A program made the position numbers and the translations under genes. A stretch of DNA of 41,332 bases, from positions 340 through 41,671 of the forward strand of contig DFEW01000024.1 of the NCBI GenBank assembly GCA_002369195.1, read 5' to 3'. Positions 1 through 9,632 of this stretch are shown piece after piece. Position 1 is the first letter of the stretch; the number at the start of each line of letters is the position of its first letter. Source of the stretch: Christensenella sp. UBA3792. Lineage in GTDB: Bacteria; Bacillota; Clostridia; Christensenellales; CAG-138. The notes under the pieces are model-generated. The model searched no databases and had not been told where the DNA came from. It saw nothing but the letters and a program-made list of their open reading frames with translations.

Positions 1-86
1 GAAGCTGGCTGCGAAGCAGACTGATTAGGGGGTATCTTCGCCGAGCTGCCGGGGTCGTCAGCCCCTGCATCTTTGCATCATTTATA
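1..86. other. GC-rich structured non-coding edge, identity unknown
   Basis: There is no credible reading frame here. A GGGG/CCCC hairpin (about 52-67) and a small TGCAT/ATGCA-type repeat (67-79) are visible. The stretch CTGATTAGGGGG followed by TCGCCGA (about 21-43) weakly recalls the distal half of a lysine riboswitch, but the following P4/P5 elements cannot be matched and the 5' half lies outside the window. It could equally be the 3' end of another RNA or a 3' UTR. Confidence 0.25.
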
Positions 87-87
87 G

Positions 88-117
88 AAAAAAAGGCATC
101 GAAACCGATGCCCTTTT
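88..117 (-). terminator. Rho-independent terminator after the NRPS operon
   Basis: A 7-bp stem GGCATCG/CGATGCC (95-101 with 106-112) with loop AAAC is followed, on the minus strand, by a run of seven T (88-94). It lies 13 bases beyond the NRPS stop. A CTTTT tract on the other side means it may also work in the plus direction. Confidence 0.8.
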
Positions 118-129
118 GCGGTTTTGGGG

Positions 130-3100
130 TTACTCCTTTTCGGAGAAGAAGCCGAAGGAGTCGAGCGACTGGATGACGCGTTCGAGGTAGCTGTCGTCGG
201 TGATCGGCCACTTGAAACCGAGCCGGAACAGCGCGTTGACCGTGAAGCGGTGTTCCGCGTCGACGAGCGAAAGGTCGTTGCCCTCCTTGTTTGAGTAGGC
301 GACGAGCGACAGCACGGTGCGGCTTTCGTCGGCGTGCTCGGTCGCCCTGCGCAGCGTTTCGGCGAACTGCGCCTCGGTCACCGCTTTGACGTCGAAGCCG
401 TGCCGACGCACGACCTCCATGATGTCCGCCATCGTGACCGCGTGGTTGTTGTTCACGTGGAAGATGCTGAAGCGCCTGTCCGCGCCCGCAAGGAGCAGGA
501 CGGCGTTGGCGACCGAGTCGATCGGCGAGAATTCCGCGGGCTGTTCGAGGATCGTGACCGGATATTCCCCGAGCCGGATGTATGCCCACAGCGAACGCAT
601 GAACGCGTTCGTCTCGAAGTTGATCTGGAACTCGCCGTCCGTGTGTCTGCCCATCAGATTTCCGACGCGCAGGATGATCGCGTCCAGTCCGCGGTTGACG
701 CGGGCGCTCAGCACCGCGCGCTCTGCGAGGAACTTGGTGCGCACGTAGTCGTTGTCGACGTTCTGTCCGAAGTAGAGCTTGCTCTCGGTCAGGGTTGTGC
801 GGTTCTGCGAGTCGATCTCGCCGCCGACGCTGAGCGTCGAAATCTGCACAAGGCGCTTATGGCTGCGCACGCACAGATCGACGAGGTTTTCGACGCCCTT
901 CACGTTGATGCGGTCGAGGATGTCGTCCGTGACGAAGTGTTTGACGCAGGCGGCGCAGTTGATGACGGTATCCGCTTCGTTCGATTCGAGCGCGGCAAGC
1001 GTTTCCGGTTCGGTGATGTCGCCGTCAACGCAGAAGAGGCGCTTGCCGAACAGATCGCCCATCATCTCGCCGAAGTAGTACATCAGCATGACCTTCATGC
1101 GCTTTTCGACGGTCTCGTAGCGGCCGCGGCGGATCAGGCAGGTGATTTTGCCGTCCGTGTTTTTCAGGAACGCGTACAGAACGTGCACGCCGAGGAAGCC
1201 GGTCGCGCCGGTCAGGATGACGTTCTTCGGAATCTTTGCGGCGATCTCATCCACATGCGCCATCGTGTTGTACGAGATCAGCTCGTTGATCGCGGTGTAG
1301 TCGAAGTCCGCCGCCGCCTTGGAGCGCTCGTCCTTGCCCATGCCGACGATCGCGCGGGCAAGCTCGCGCGCGGAGGGGTTGGAGAACACGTCCTTGTAGA
1401 CGATCGGATAGCCCTTGTTCATCGCGAACATGACGACTTCCGCGACGCTGATCGAGCTGCCGCCGATGTCGAAGAAGCTGTCCGTCGCGCTGACGCGTTC
1501 GAGACCGAGGATCTGTGCGAACTTGTCGCAGATTTCTTTTTCGAGCGGCGTTGCGGGCTCGACGTATGCGGCGCTTTCTTCGCGGCGCTGCGGCTTCGGG
1601 AGCGCGCGCTTGTTGACCTTCTGGTTCTGATTCAGCGGGATCGCGTCAAGCTGCATGAACGCGGCCGGTACCATGTACGACGGCTTTTTCGAACGAATGA
1701 ACTCGGAAAGATGCGGGAAGTCCACCGCGGCGTCCGAAACGACGTACGCGGCGATAAACTTGCCGCCGAACGCCTCGTCCTCGAACGCCTGCACGGTCAC
1801 GTCGCGGATGCCGGCGTATTCGCGGATCACGCCTTCGACCTCGGCAAGCTCGATGCGGAAGCCGCGGATCTTGACCTGTCCGTCGTTGCGCCCGATAAAG
1901 TCGATCCTGCCGTCGCTGAGCCGCCGCACGATGTCGCCGGTGCGGAACACGCGGTCGAACCCCGGTTCGGCGCAGAACGGGTTTTGCGTAAAGACCGCGT
2001 CCGTGCGCTCCGGCAGGTTCAGGTAGCCGCGGCCGACGCCGTATCCGGCGATCCACAGCTCGCCCATCGCGCCGACGGGCAGCTCGTGTCCGAGCGCGTC
2101 TGCGACGTAGACCTTATAGTTGGACAGCGGCTGTCCGATCGGGATGCGGTCGTAGAGCTTGTCGACCGGCTGGGTTGTCGTGAAGATCGTGCACTCGGTC
2201 GGTCCGTAGCCGTTGGTGAGCGTATAGCTTTGCGGCGGCTGGATCGGGACGAGCTTTTCGCCGCCGACCGACAGATGCCGGATATCGCTGTCCGGGAACT
2301 GCGCGGCATACAGGCGGCCCATCTGCGTGGTCATGAATACGTGCGTGACGCCGTTGTCCTCGTAATAGCGTCGAAGAAGCGGCAGATCGATGCGCAGATC
2401 CTCCGGCACGATGCACACCGCCGCACCGGAGGTGAGGGCGGGGTAAAGGTCCATCATGTTCGCGTCGAAGCCGAAGCTTGCGTACGCCGCGACGACCGAC
2501 TCGGGCGTCAGCGCATAGTAGGTGCGGTACCAGTCGCAGAAGTTGACCAGGTTCCGATGCGTCAGCATCACGCCCTTGGGCGTGCCGGTCGTGCCGGACG
2601 TGTACAGCAGAATAAACAGGTTGTCCGCCTGTAGCCCCGATGCGACCGCGTCCGCCTGCGGCAGGGACGGGATGTCCTTTAAAAGCAGGACGGGACCGCG
2701 ATAGTCGGGCAGCAGCGGCAGCAGCGATTCGTCCGCGATGAGCAGCTTCGACTTTGCGTCGCCGATCATGTACTGCAGGCGTTCGGACGGATAGCTCGGA
2801 TCGAGCGGCTGATACGCGGCGCCGGACTTGAGCGCGCCGAGCGCCGTGACCGCCATGTATTCGCTACGCGGGATCAGGATCGAAACCACGTCCTCCGGTC
2901 CGATGCCGAGTTCCTTTGCGTAGGCGGCGATTCGGTCCGAAAGGTCGTCGAGCGCGCGGTAGGTCATGCGTGCGTCGCCGCAGATCAGCGCGGTCCGATC
3001 GGGATACTGCGCCGCGCTCCTGCGGAACAGCGTTGCGATGTCGGTCTGCTCGATCGCTTTTTCGGTGCGGTTGAACGCGGCAAGGCGCTCACGCTGCTCG

Positions 3101-6100
3101 GGCGTGACAAGCGAGATCGCATCGAGCGGCGTTCCGGAAAGCAGCGCGCATACGGTGGTTTTCAGGCATTCGAGCAAGGAGCGGATGTGCCACTCCTCGT
3201 AGTGGTCGGTTTGGTATTCGCAGTCGATGCGGAAGCCCTCCGGCGTGTCGAACACGAAGAAGGTCAGCTCCGCCTTGCCGTCGCTCGGCTGCAGCGCGAT
3301 CTGTTCGGCGGGCTTGCCGCCCACGGTGAAGGACTCGCCGATCGCGCCTTGATAGACGAACAGGATGTTTGCCTTGACGTCGAAGGCGCGGGAGATCTTG
3401 GCGAACGAGTAGATGTCGTTCGACATGCTGTCGGTCAGCTGCCGTCCGATGCGCGAAACGAGCGCTTTTGCGCTTTCGCCCTCCTTGCGGCTGTACACGA
3501 CCGGCAGGGTATGGACGAACATGCCGACCGCGTCGAGCAGGCGCGCGTCGTTTCTGCCGTTGTAAACCGTCGTAAAGACGCAGTCATTGCGCGCAAGGAA
3601 TTTTGCGAGCGTAAAGCCGAACGCCGCGTTCCACAGCGCGTTCGCCGTCGATTTCGCATCCTTCAGGAACCGGTCCGCCGCATCGCGGTCGATCGCGACG
3701 GTCTCGGACAGCAGACGGATGTCGTCGACCGGATTGTTCCGGTCGCGCACGGGCAGGCAGTCGGTGTCCAGCCCTTCGAGCATGGCGGTGTAGTACGCCT
3801 TCGCCTGCTCATAGGCGGGACCGTTCAAAAGCTGTTCCTCGTCGAGCGCCGCATCGAAGCCGGTGTAGCGCTCCGCCTTGGGCTGCATGCCGCCGTAGGC
3901 GACCTCCAGGTCGCGCAGCAGCACGCCGAGCGATTCGCCGTCAAAGACCAGATGATGCGCGTCGAAGAACAGGTACTGCGCGTCGTCGTCGAAGATCAGC
4001 GACGCGCGCACGAGCGGAGCGTCGGTCAGGCGGAACGGGCGGACAAGCTCGGAAAAGCCGTAGCGCAGGTCCGAAAGACGCGTCGATTCGATCTCGATCG
4101 GCTCATCGTCGTGCCTTTGGACACAGACCTTGCCGTCTTCGCCGGCCGCAAGACGCGCCTTGAGATACGGATGCGCGTTGATCGTCACGCGAAGCGCGTC
4201 TTTGAGCCGGTCCGCGTCGACGGACGGGTCGAGCTTCAGCAGCAGCGGGATGTTGTATGCGGTTGCGTTCGGGTTCGCGAGGCACTCCACGTATACGCCC
4301 TGCTGCACGCTCGAAAGCGGGTACGCCTTTCTGCTCGGGCGGGCGGGCTGCTCCTCGGGCGCGGGTGTGTTCGCTTGCGGAGCAAGCGCGTCCGCAAGCT
4401 TTCGAACCGTGTCGTAGCTGCGCAGTTCGGAAATCTTCATATTGACGCCGAAGGCGTCGCACAGCAGCACATTGAGTTTCAGCGTGCCGACCGAGGTCAG
4501 ACCCGCGTCCAAAAGGTTCGTGTCGATGCCGAACGCGCGATGTCCGATCGCCTCCGCAACGAGGTCAAAGACCGTTTGCTGCGCCGCGGTTTCGGGCGGG
4601 GTGTCCGCCTCCTGCTTGCGCTCCGGATAGGGGAGCGCCTTTTTGTTGACCTTCTGGTTCTGGTTCAGGGGGATGCGCTCGATCTGCATGATCACCGCGG
4701 GCACCATATAATCCGGCTTTTCGCCGCGGATGAAGCCCTTCAGCGCGTCGAAATCGACCGGTGCGTCCGAAACGACGTACGCCGCGAGGAACTTGCCGCC
4801 GGACGGCTCGGTAAAGTCGGCAACCGTTACGTCACGGATGCCGTCAAAGCGGCGGATCACCTCTTCGATCTCCTTGAGCTCGACACGGAACCCGCGAATC
4901 TTGACCTGGCTGTCGCCGCGTCCGACGAACTGCAGGTTTCCGTCCGCAAGGTACCGCACGCGATCGCCGGTGCGGTATGCACGCGTATACGCCGGATCGG
5001 CGTAGAACAACGGGTTTTGCACGTACGCCTTCTGCGTCTTCTCCGGATCGTTGCGGTAGCCCATCGTGACATGCGGACCGGTGATCCACAGCTCGCCCTT
5101 TGCGCCGGGCGGCAGCAGCCGTCCGCGGCTGTCGACGACGTACAGCTTCACGTTGTCGACCGGACGCCCGATCGGGATGTCGTCGTACGCGCGATCGACC
5201 GGGAACGCGGTGACCAGAACGGAGCCCTCGGTGGGTCCGTACAGGTTGTTGAGCATAAAGCCCTGCGGCGGATCGACCGGCGCAAGCTTCTCGCCCGCGA
5301 CGCAGAGACTTTTCAGCGTCTCCGTGCCCTTCATATGCATAAACTGCGTGCCCACCTGCGTCGTCATGATCGTGTGGGTAATGCCGTTTTCGTTGAAGTA
5401 TGCCTGCAGCGCGAACAGGTCGAGCCGCATGTCCTCCGGAATAATGTACAGCGTCGCGCCGGAGGTGATCAGCGGATAGGTGTCGAACACGTTCGCGTCG
5501 AAGCCGAAGCTGGCGTATACCGCGAACCGGCTGCCCGGTCCGTAATCGAAGTACCGCCGTCCCCAGCTGATCGTCGCCATCGTGTTCGCGTGCGAGAACT
5601 GCACGCCCTTGGGCTTTCCGGTGGAGCCGGAGGTGTACAGCACGATAAACAGATCCTCTGGCGCGGGCGGAACGAGCACGGTATCGCTGTCGGGCAAGGA
5701 AGGAATCTGCTCCATGTCCATGCGTTCGCCGGCAAAGGATGCGCCGATGCGCGATTGCAGGTCCTTTGCGGCAATTAGAAAGCTCGCGCCGGAATCGGTC
5801 AGCATCTGGTTGAGTCGCTCGTCCGGATAGGACGGATCCATCGGCAGGTATGCCGCGCCGGATTTCAATACGCCGAGCGCGCACAGCGTCATGTATTCGC
5901 AGCGCGGGATCATCACGCCGACCACGTCGCCGCGTTTGACGCCGCGTTCATTGAGGTGCTTTGCGAGCCGGTCGGTGATTGCATCGACCGCGCGATAGCT
6001 AAGGTGCGTTTCAAGATAGACCACGCAGTCCGCGTCCGGCGTTTTTGCCGCCTGTTCGCGGAACAGATCGACGACGGTTTTGCCGGATTCGTACGCGACC

Positions 6101-7383
6101 TCGGTGCGGTTGAACGCATCGAGGCGCGCGCGGTTCGCCTCGTCGGTCGGTTCGATCTCGGACAGCGTCGAAACGGTCAGAAGCTGTCTTACGACGTGCA
6201 GATACGTGTCCGTAAAGCTCTGCATGAACGGCTCGGTGTACGCCGCCTTGCTGTATTTTGCGACGACGCGGAACCCGTCTGCTTCCTTGCGCACGTTGTA
6301 TTCGAGATCGCAGATCGGCTCGTCGGGGTTCAGCAGCGTAACCGCCGTGCGTTTTTCGCCGATCGACACGTCATTCAGGAGATCCGCCTGATACACGAAC
6401 GAAAGATTTTCCGTAATGCCGTACTGCTGCGAGACGGCGCCGAAGTCGAGCGCGTCGTTTTTCTGCAGCGCGTAATAGGTTTCGTAAACGTCGTTGAGGA
6501 ACGCTTTGGTCGTTTCGGAAGGCGAGAAGCGGATGCGCATCGGGAGCGTTCGCACGAACATGCCCACGACCGGGTCGTTCTTGAGCCGCGCGCGTCCGTG
6601 GTGCGCCGTGGCGAAAACCGCTTCCTCCGAACCGGCATACAGCGCCGTCGTAAACCCGAACGCGCCGAGCAGCAGCGCGTTTTCGCTGACGCCGACGTGC
6701 GCGGCAAACGCGGACGCCTGCGCGGACAGCGCATCGCCGAACGGCACGGAGAGAACGCCCATGCCCTTCGGCTTGTCCTTCAAAACCTGATCGGGATCGA
6801 GCCGGAAATCGCAGTCCGCGCCGTCCAGCATGCGGTCGATCTCCGCCTTCTGTGCATCGGCTGTCTCAGGATCGGATGCCGCCGGCTGCATGAGCGCGCG
6901 GTATGCGGGGGATTCGGGTGCGATCGCCCTGCCCTCGTACGCGTCCGCGATCTCGCGCAGCAGTACATGCAGCGATGTGCCATCGAACACAAGATGATGC
7001 ACGTCGAACAGCAGCGCGTCGCCGTCCTGCGCATGCACGAAGGCGAACCGGCACAGCGGACCGTTCTGCAGATCGAACGGACGGCAGAAGCTTGCGGCGA
7101 TCTCGTCGATCGTGGACGCTTCGCACAGCTCCACGGCAAACGGATGCCCGCATTTGTGCAGGGTCGGCACGCCGCGCTCCTCGCGCACCGCGCAAAACAG
7201 CGCTTCGTGTCCCTGTACCGCGCGCGTCACGGCGTCGATCAGCCGGTCGCGGTCGATGCCGTCCGGCAGCTTCAAAAGAACGGGAATGTTGTATTTACGC
7301 GTTTGCGGCGATGCCGAACATTCCAGATAAATGCCCGTTTGACTCGCGTTCAACGGGATGCCGGCGGTTTCGAATTCCTTCAT
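130..7383 (-). CDS. Two-module NRPS with terminal reductase (C-A-T-C-A-T-R)
   Basis: This is a 2417-residue cytoplasmic assembly line. Domains in order: C1 about 10-430 (HHLVFDG 129-135); A1 about 435-920 (LYTSGSTGKPKG 582-593, YGPTE 715-719, RTGD 804-807); T1 about 930-1000 with Ser964 in an unusual LDAGLTS context; C2 about 1020-1435 (HHLVFDG 1143-1149); A2 about 1440-1930 (LYTSGTTGTPKG 1593-1604, YGPTE 1726-1730, RTGD 1814-1817); T2 about 1940-2012 (DIGGSS, Ser1977); NAD(P)H thioester reductase about 2050-2417 (GATGFLG 2059-2065, YVRTK 2213-2217). Known family behaviour: such R domains release the peptide as an aldehyde or, after a second reduction, an alcohol; dipeptide aldehydes can cyclise to pyrazinones. 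An N-terminal C domain often means N-acylation of the first residue. Specificity residues read by eye are hydrophobic (A2 resembles Val/Ile-type codes), but this is weak. It is the last gene of the operon, 12 nt after the phosphatase gene, with GGAG as ribosome binding site. The product is not known. Confidence 0.95.
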   Translation of the reverse strand: MKEFETAGIPLNASQTGIYLECSASPQTRKYNIPVLLKLPDGIDRDRLIDAVTRAVQGHEALFCAVREERGVPTLHKCGHPFAVELCEASTIDEIAASFCRPFDLQNGPLCRFAFVHAQDGDALLFDVHHLVFDGTSLHVLLREIADAYEGRAIAPESPAYRALMQPAASDPETADAQKAEIDRMLDGADCDFRLDPDQVLKDKPKGMGVLSVPFGDALSAQASAFAAHVGVSENALLLGAFGFTTALYAGSEEAVFATAHHGRARLKNDPVVGMFVRTLPMRIRFSPSETTKAFLNDVYETYYALQKNDALDFGAVSQQYGITENLSFVYQADLLNDVSIGEKRTAVTLLNPDEPICDLEYNVRKEADGFRVVAKYSKAAYTEPFMQSFTDTYLHVVRQLLTVSTLSEIEPTDEANRARLDAFNRTEVAYESGKTVVDLFREQAAKTPDADCVVYLETHLSYRAVDAITDRLAKHLNERGVKRGDVVGVMIPRCEYMTLCALGVLKSGAAYLPMDPSYPDERLNQMLTDSGASFLIAAKDLQSRIGASFAGERMDMEQIPSLPDSDTVLVPPAPEDLFIVLYTSGSTGKPKGVQFSHANTMATISWGRRYFDYGPGSRFAVYASFGFDANVFDTYPLITSGATLYIIPEDMRLDLFALQAYFNENGITHTIMTTQVGTQFMHMKGTETLKSLCVAGEKLAPVDPPQGFMLNNLYGPTEGSVLVTAFPVDRAYDDIPIGRPVDNVKLYVVDSRGRLLPPGAKGELWITGPHVTMGYRNDPEKTQKAYVQNPLFYADPAYTRAYRTGDRVRYLADGNLQFVGRGDSQVKIRGFRVELKEIEEVIRRFDGIRDVTVADFTEPSGGKFLAAYVVSDAPVDFDALKGFIRGEKPDYMVPAVIMQIERIPLNQNQKVNKKALPYPERKQEADTPPETAAQQTVFDLVAEAIGHRAFGIDTNLLDAGLTSVGTLKLNVLLCDAFGVNMKISELRSYDTVRKLADALAPQANTPAPEEQPARPSRKAYPLSSVQQGVYVECLANPNATAYNIPLLLKLDPSVDADRLKDALRVTINAHPYLKARLAAGEDGKVCVQRHDDEPIEIESTRLSDLRYGFSELVRPFRLTDAPLVRASLIFDDDAQYLFFDAHHLVFDGESLGVLLRDLEVAYGGMQPKAERYTGFDAALDEEQLLNGPAYEQAKAYYTAMLEGLDTDCLPVRDRNNPVDDIRLLSETVAIDRDAADRFLKDAKSTANALWNAAFGFTLAKFLARNDCVFTTVYNGRNDARLLDAVGMFVHTLPVVYSRKEGESAKALVSRIGRQLTDSMSNDIYSFAKISRAFDVKANILFVYQGAIGESFTVGGKPAEQIALQPSDGKAELTFFVFDTPEGFRIDCEYQTDHYEEWHIRSLLECLKTTVCALLSGTPLDAISLVTPEQRERLAAFNRTEKAIEQTDIATLFRRSAAQYPDRTALICGDARMTYRALDDLSDRIAAYAKELGIGPEDVVSILIPRSEYMAVTALGALKSGAAYQPLDPSYPSERLQYMIGDAKSKLLIADESLLPLLPDYRGPVLLLKDIPSLPQADAVASGLQADNLFILLYTSGTTGTPKGVMLTHRNLVNFCDWYRTYYALTPESVVAAYASFGFDANMMDLYPALTSGAAVCIVPEDLRIDLPLLRRYYEDNGVTHVFMTTQMGRLYAAQFPDSDIRHLSVGGEKLVPIQPPQSYTLTNGYGPTECTIFTTTQPVDKLYDRIPIGQPLSNYKVYVADALGHELPVGAMGELWIAGYGVGRGYLNLPERTDAVFTQNPFCAEPGFDRVFRTGDIVRRLSDGRIDFIGRNDGQVKIRGFRIELAEVEGVIREYAGIRDVTVQAFEDEAFGGKFIAAYVVSDAAVDFPHLSEFIRSKKPSYMVPAAFMQLDAIPLNQNQKVNKRALPKPQRREESAAYVEPATPLEKEICDKFAQILGLERVSATDSFFDIGGSSISVAEVVMFAMNKGYPIVYKDVFSNPSARELARAIVGMGKDERSKAAADFDYTAINELISYNTMAHVDEIAAKIPKNVILTGATGFLGVHVLYAFLKNTDGKITCLIRRGRYETVEKRMKVMLMYYFGEMMGDLFGKRLFCVDGDITEPETLAALESNEADTVINCAACVKHFVTDDILDRINVKGVENLVDLCVRSHKRLVQISTLSVGGEIDSQNRTTLTESKLYFGQNVDNDYVRTKFLAERAVLSARVNRGLDAIILRVGNLMGRHTDGEFQINFETNAFMRSLWAYIRLGEYPVTILEQPAEFSPIDSVANAVLLLAGADRRFSIFHVNNNHAVTMADIMEVVRRHGFDVKAVTEAQFAETLRRATEHADESRTVLSLVAYSNKEGNDLSLVDAEHRFTVNALFRLGFKWPITDDSYLERVIQSLDSFGFFSEKE

Positions 7384-7395
7384 GCAAAATCTCCA

Positions 7396-9342
7396 TTATT
7401 TGATCTCAAACGGCATGGTCAGCACGTTGCGGCCGTCGCGGTACGCCCATGCGGCGTTCGGCGCGATCGTGCGGATGAAGCGGATGCCGAGTCCGCCCTC
7501 GTCCATGCTCAAAAAGTCGTCGTCTTCCTTGATCGGCGCCGCAAACGGATCGAAGCGCGCGCCGTTGTCGCGAAGCTCTACGGTCAGCGTGCTGCCGTCC
7601 GTCCGGCAAAGGTAATCGGCCTCCGTCGCGCCGGAATACTTCACGATGTTCACGAACGCCTCTTCGCAGGCGAGCACGATCTTCTTTGCCCGCGCGCGAC
7701 CCGCGCAGCGCGTCAGGATCGCCTGCTTCAGCGGCAGGAACCCGCTGAGCGAGAGCTCGAGCGCCGTGCGCGCATCCGCGCCGCGGTTGAACAGCGCGAC
7801 GGCGGTGATGTCGTCAAACTGTTCGCATCCGCGCATGAAGTCCGCAAGCGACGCGCGCAGCAGTTCGGTCGCGGTCACGCTGTCGGTCACGGTGCCGTCG
7901 CTGAGCAGCGCCGCAAGCCGCTGTGTTCCGTAGAACGTGCGTTCCGCGTTGACCGCCTCGGTCACGCCGTCGGTATAGAGCATGATGCCCTCGCCGCAGT
8001 TGAGCTGCAGCGTTTCGGTGCGGATGTCCGCGTCGTCGAACAGACCGAGCGCGATGCCCGGATCGGGCTTCAAATAGGTTGCCGTGCCGTCCCGCAGCAG
8101 CAGCGGCGGGTTGTGTCCGGCGTTGGCGTACTGCATCCGGCCTGTGGCGGGATCGAGCAGCAGCGCGAAGATCGTGACAAACATGCCCTCCGGATTCTGC
8201 GCGCAAAGCTCCTCGTTGACGCTGTTGAGCGCGACGGCGGGATCCTCATACTGGCGGATGCGGTCGCGGACCAGATTCTTTGCGAGCGCCATGAACAGCG
8301 CGCCCGCCATGCCCTTGCCGGATACGTCCGCGATCAGCACGCAGACCTGACCGGTGCGCAGGGTGAAGCAGTCGTAGAAGTCGCCGCCGACCTCCTTTGC
8401 GGGCTTCATCATGCCGGAGATGTCGATGCCGTCCCGCTCGGAACGGTACGATGCGGGCACCATGCCGTACTGGATGCGCTGCGCGGCGTCGAGCTGCGCG
8501 CGGTTGAATTCCTGTTCCGCCGTGACCGTCGCGATGCGGTCGATGTAGGTTCGAAGGTCCGCGGACATCTCCGTAAAGGCGTCCGCAATGTGCTGAATCT
8601 CATCCTGCGAGTGCAGGTCCAGCGGCACGTCCTCTTTGGACGGATCGAACTGCGAGATGTGCTGTGCAACGACGCGCAGCGGCTTGATCATGCGGCGCCG
8701 CAGCAGAAGGAACAGCAGCAGGTACGCCAGCACCGTCAGCGCGGCGAAGGGCAGAAACATTGTCCAGAACTGCTTGGCGACCGTGCTGTTGCGCACCTCG
8801 ACGCTGATGTCCGTGCCGATCAGCGCCGTCTCGCCGTTGGCGTCGATATACGGCGTGACGTAGACCGCCACCTTGCCGAACTGGTTGTCGATTATGTGGA
8901 ACTCGTCGATCGGATCGTACCTGAGCGCGGCGCGTTCCTGCGGCGTCAGCGGCTCCGAACTGGTCACGCCGAGACCGAGCTGTTCGGCGGCGAGCGCATC
9001 GTCGCCCTCATCGGACGCGCAGGTCATGATGTAGTGGCGCACCTCGTTCTCGTCGACAGTGTACAGGTACATGTATGCCAGATTCAGGATCGAGCAGATG
9101 TTGCGAAGATTCCTGCGCGTTTCATCGTAGTTTTCCTTCTTCGTCGTGTCCCGAAGCTCGTTGAGCGACGTATCGTTGAACAGCGAGTTCGAGATCAACG
9201 CGGCGCTTCGGGCAAAGGCACGGTCCTGTTCCAGCTCGAGTGCGAGCGCATTGCGGTAACTTAACAGCATGCTCGCGCCGATGATCAGCACGAGCATGAC
9301 CGCAAAAGTACCTAAAATTCGTTTTTCGACCGAGTGTTTCAT
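7396..9342 (-). CDS. Membrane sensor PP2C (SpoIIE/RsbU-type) phosphatase fused to RsbW-like kinase
   Basis: 648 residues. TM1 is about 9-30, an extracytoplasmic sensor region 31-190 (Cache-like size), TM2 about 191-215 and a HAMP-like linker about 215-270. The PP2C/SpoIIE phosphatase follows (about 285-520) with GGDFYD 319-324, DVSGKG 339-344, AGHNPP 408-413, YTDG 456-459 and the late DD pair 510-511. The C-terminal 100 residues form a GHKL kinase of the RsbW/SpoIIAB type: N box with Glu560-Glu561 and Asn564, DNGARFDP 592-599, and GGLGI 616-620. In partner switching, the phosphatase dephosphorylates a STAS antagonist and the kinase phosphorylates it. Here both opposing activities sit on one membrane receptor, with the STAS gene overlapping upstream by 4 nt (ATGA). 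The signal and the downstream sigma factor or other target are not visible in the window. It could instead control NRPS activity directly. Confidence 0.9.
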   Translation of the reverse strand: MKHSVEKRILGTFAVMLVLIIGASMLLSYRNALALELEQDRAFARSAALISNSLFNDTSLNELRDTTKKENYDETRRNLRNICSILNLAYMYLYTVDENEVRHYIMTCASDEGDDALAAEQLGLGVTSSEPLTPQERAALRYDPIDEFHIIDNQFGKVAVYVTPYIDANGETALIGTDISVEVRNSTVAKQFWTMFLPFAALTVLAYLLLFLLLRRRMIKPLRVVAQHISQFDPSKEDVPLDLHSQDEIQHIADAFTEMSADLRTYIDRIATVTAEQEFNRAQLDAAQRIQYGMVPASYRSERDGIDISGMMKPAKEVGGDFYDCFTLRTGQVCVLIADVSGKGMAGALFMALAKNLVRDRIRQYEDPAVALNSVNEELCAQNPEGMFVTIFALLLDPATGRMQYANAGHNPPLLLRDGTATYLKPDPGIALGLFDDADIRTETLQLNCGEGIMLYTDGVTEAVNAERTFYGTQRLAALLSDGTVTDSVTATELLRASLADFMRGCEQFDDITAVALFNRGADARTALELSLSGFLPLKQAILTRCAGRARAKKIVLACEEAFVNIVKYSGATEADYLCRTDGSTLTVELRDNGARFDPFAAPIKEDDDFLSMDEGGLGIRFIRTIAPNAAWAYRDGRNVLTMPFEIK

Positions 9343-9632
9343 GCTTCGATGTGCAGACGCTTCAAGAAGCCCGCCATCTCGAGCACATCCATGATTTCCG
9401 GCTGCACATGGGTCAGCGTCAGGTTGCCGTCCATCTTTTTGTGCGCGGCAACGAGCTGCCGCAGCCCTGCCGAGGAAATGTATTCGAGCGCGGAAAGGTC
9501 GAGCACCAGCGCGTGCGTGTCCGGTTCGAGCGCGTCGAGCGCGCCTTGCAGCTCGACCGCCGCCTGCGTTTCGAGCCAGCCCGTCAGCTTCAGCGTGGCA
9601 ATGCCGTCTTGTGTGGTCTTTTCAATGTTCAT
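9339..9632 (-). CDS. STAS-domain anti-sigma factor antagonist
   Basis: 97 residues, the usual length of SpoIIAA/RsbV proteins. The phosphorylation loop DLSALEYISSAGL (45-57) aligns with the DSSGL loop of SpoIIAA, making Ser54 the likely phosphorylated residue, with Ser53 next to it. The start is fixed by AGGAGGT five bases upstream of the ATG at 9632. Longer in-frame extensions run antisense-like through the PPTase gene and are not used. It overlaps PPTase by ATGA at its start and the phosphatase gene by ATGA at its end, so the three are very probably translationally coupled. Its expected partner kinase and phosphatase are both in the next protein. Confidence 0.92.
   Translation of the reverse strand: MNIEKTTQDGIATLKLTGWLETQAAVELQGALDALEPDTHALVLDLSALEYISSAGLRQLVAAHKKMDGNLTLTHVQPEIMDVLEMAGFLKRLHIEA

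Noticed and set aside
334..2634. Long open frame on the plus strand opposite the NRPS (766 codons), and similar ones at 3187-5778 and 5956-9264
   Set aside because: They are antisense to a clearly real NRPS and phosphatase, have Arg/Asp/Val/Ala-rich composition without domains, and lack ribosome binding sites. GC-rich coding DNA creates such frames.
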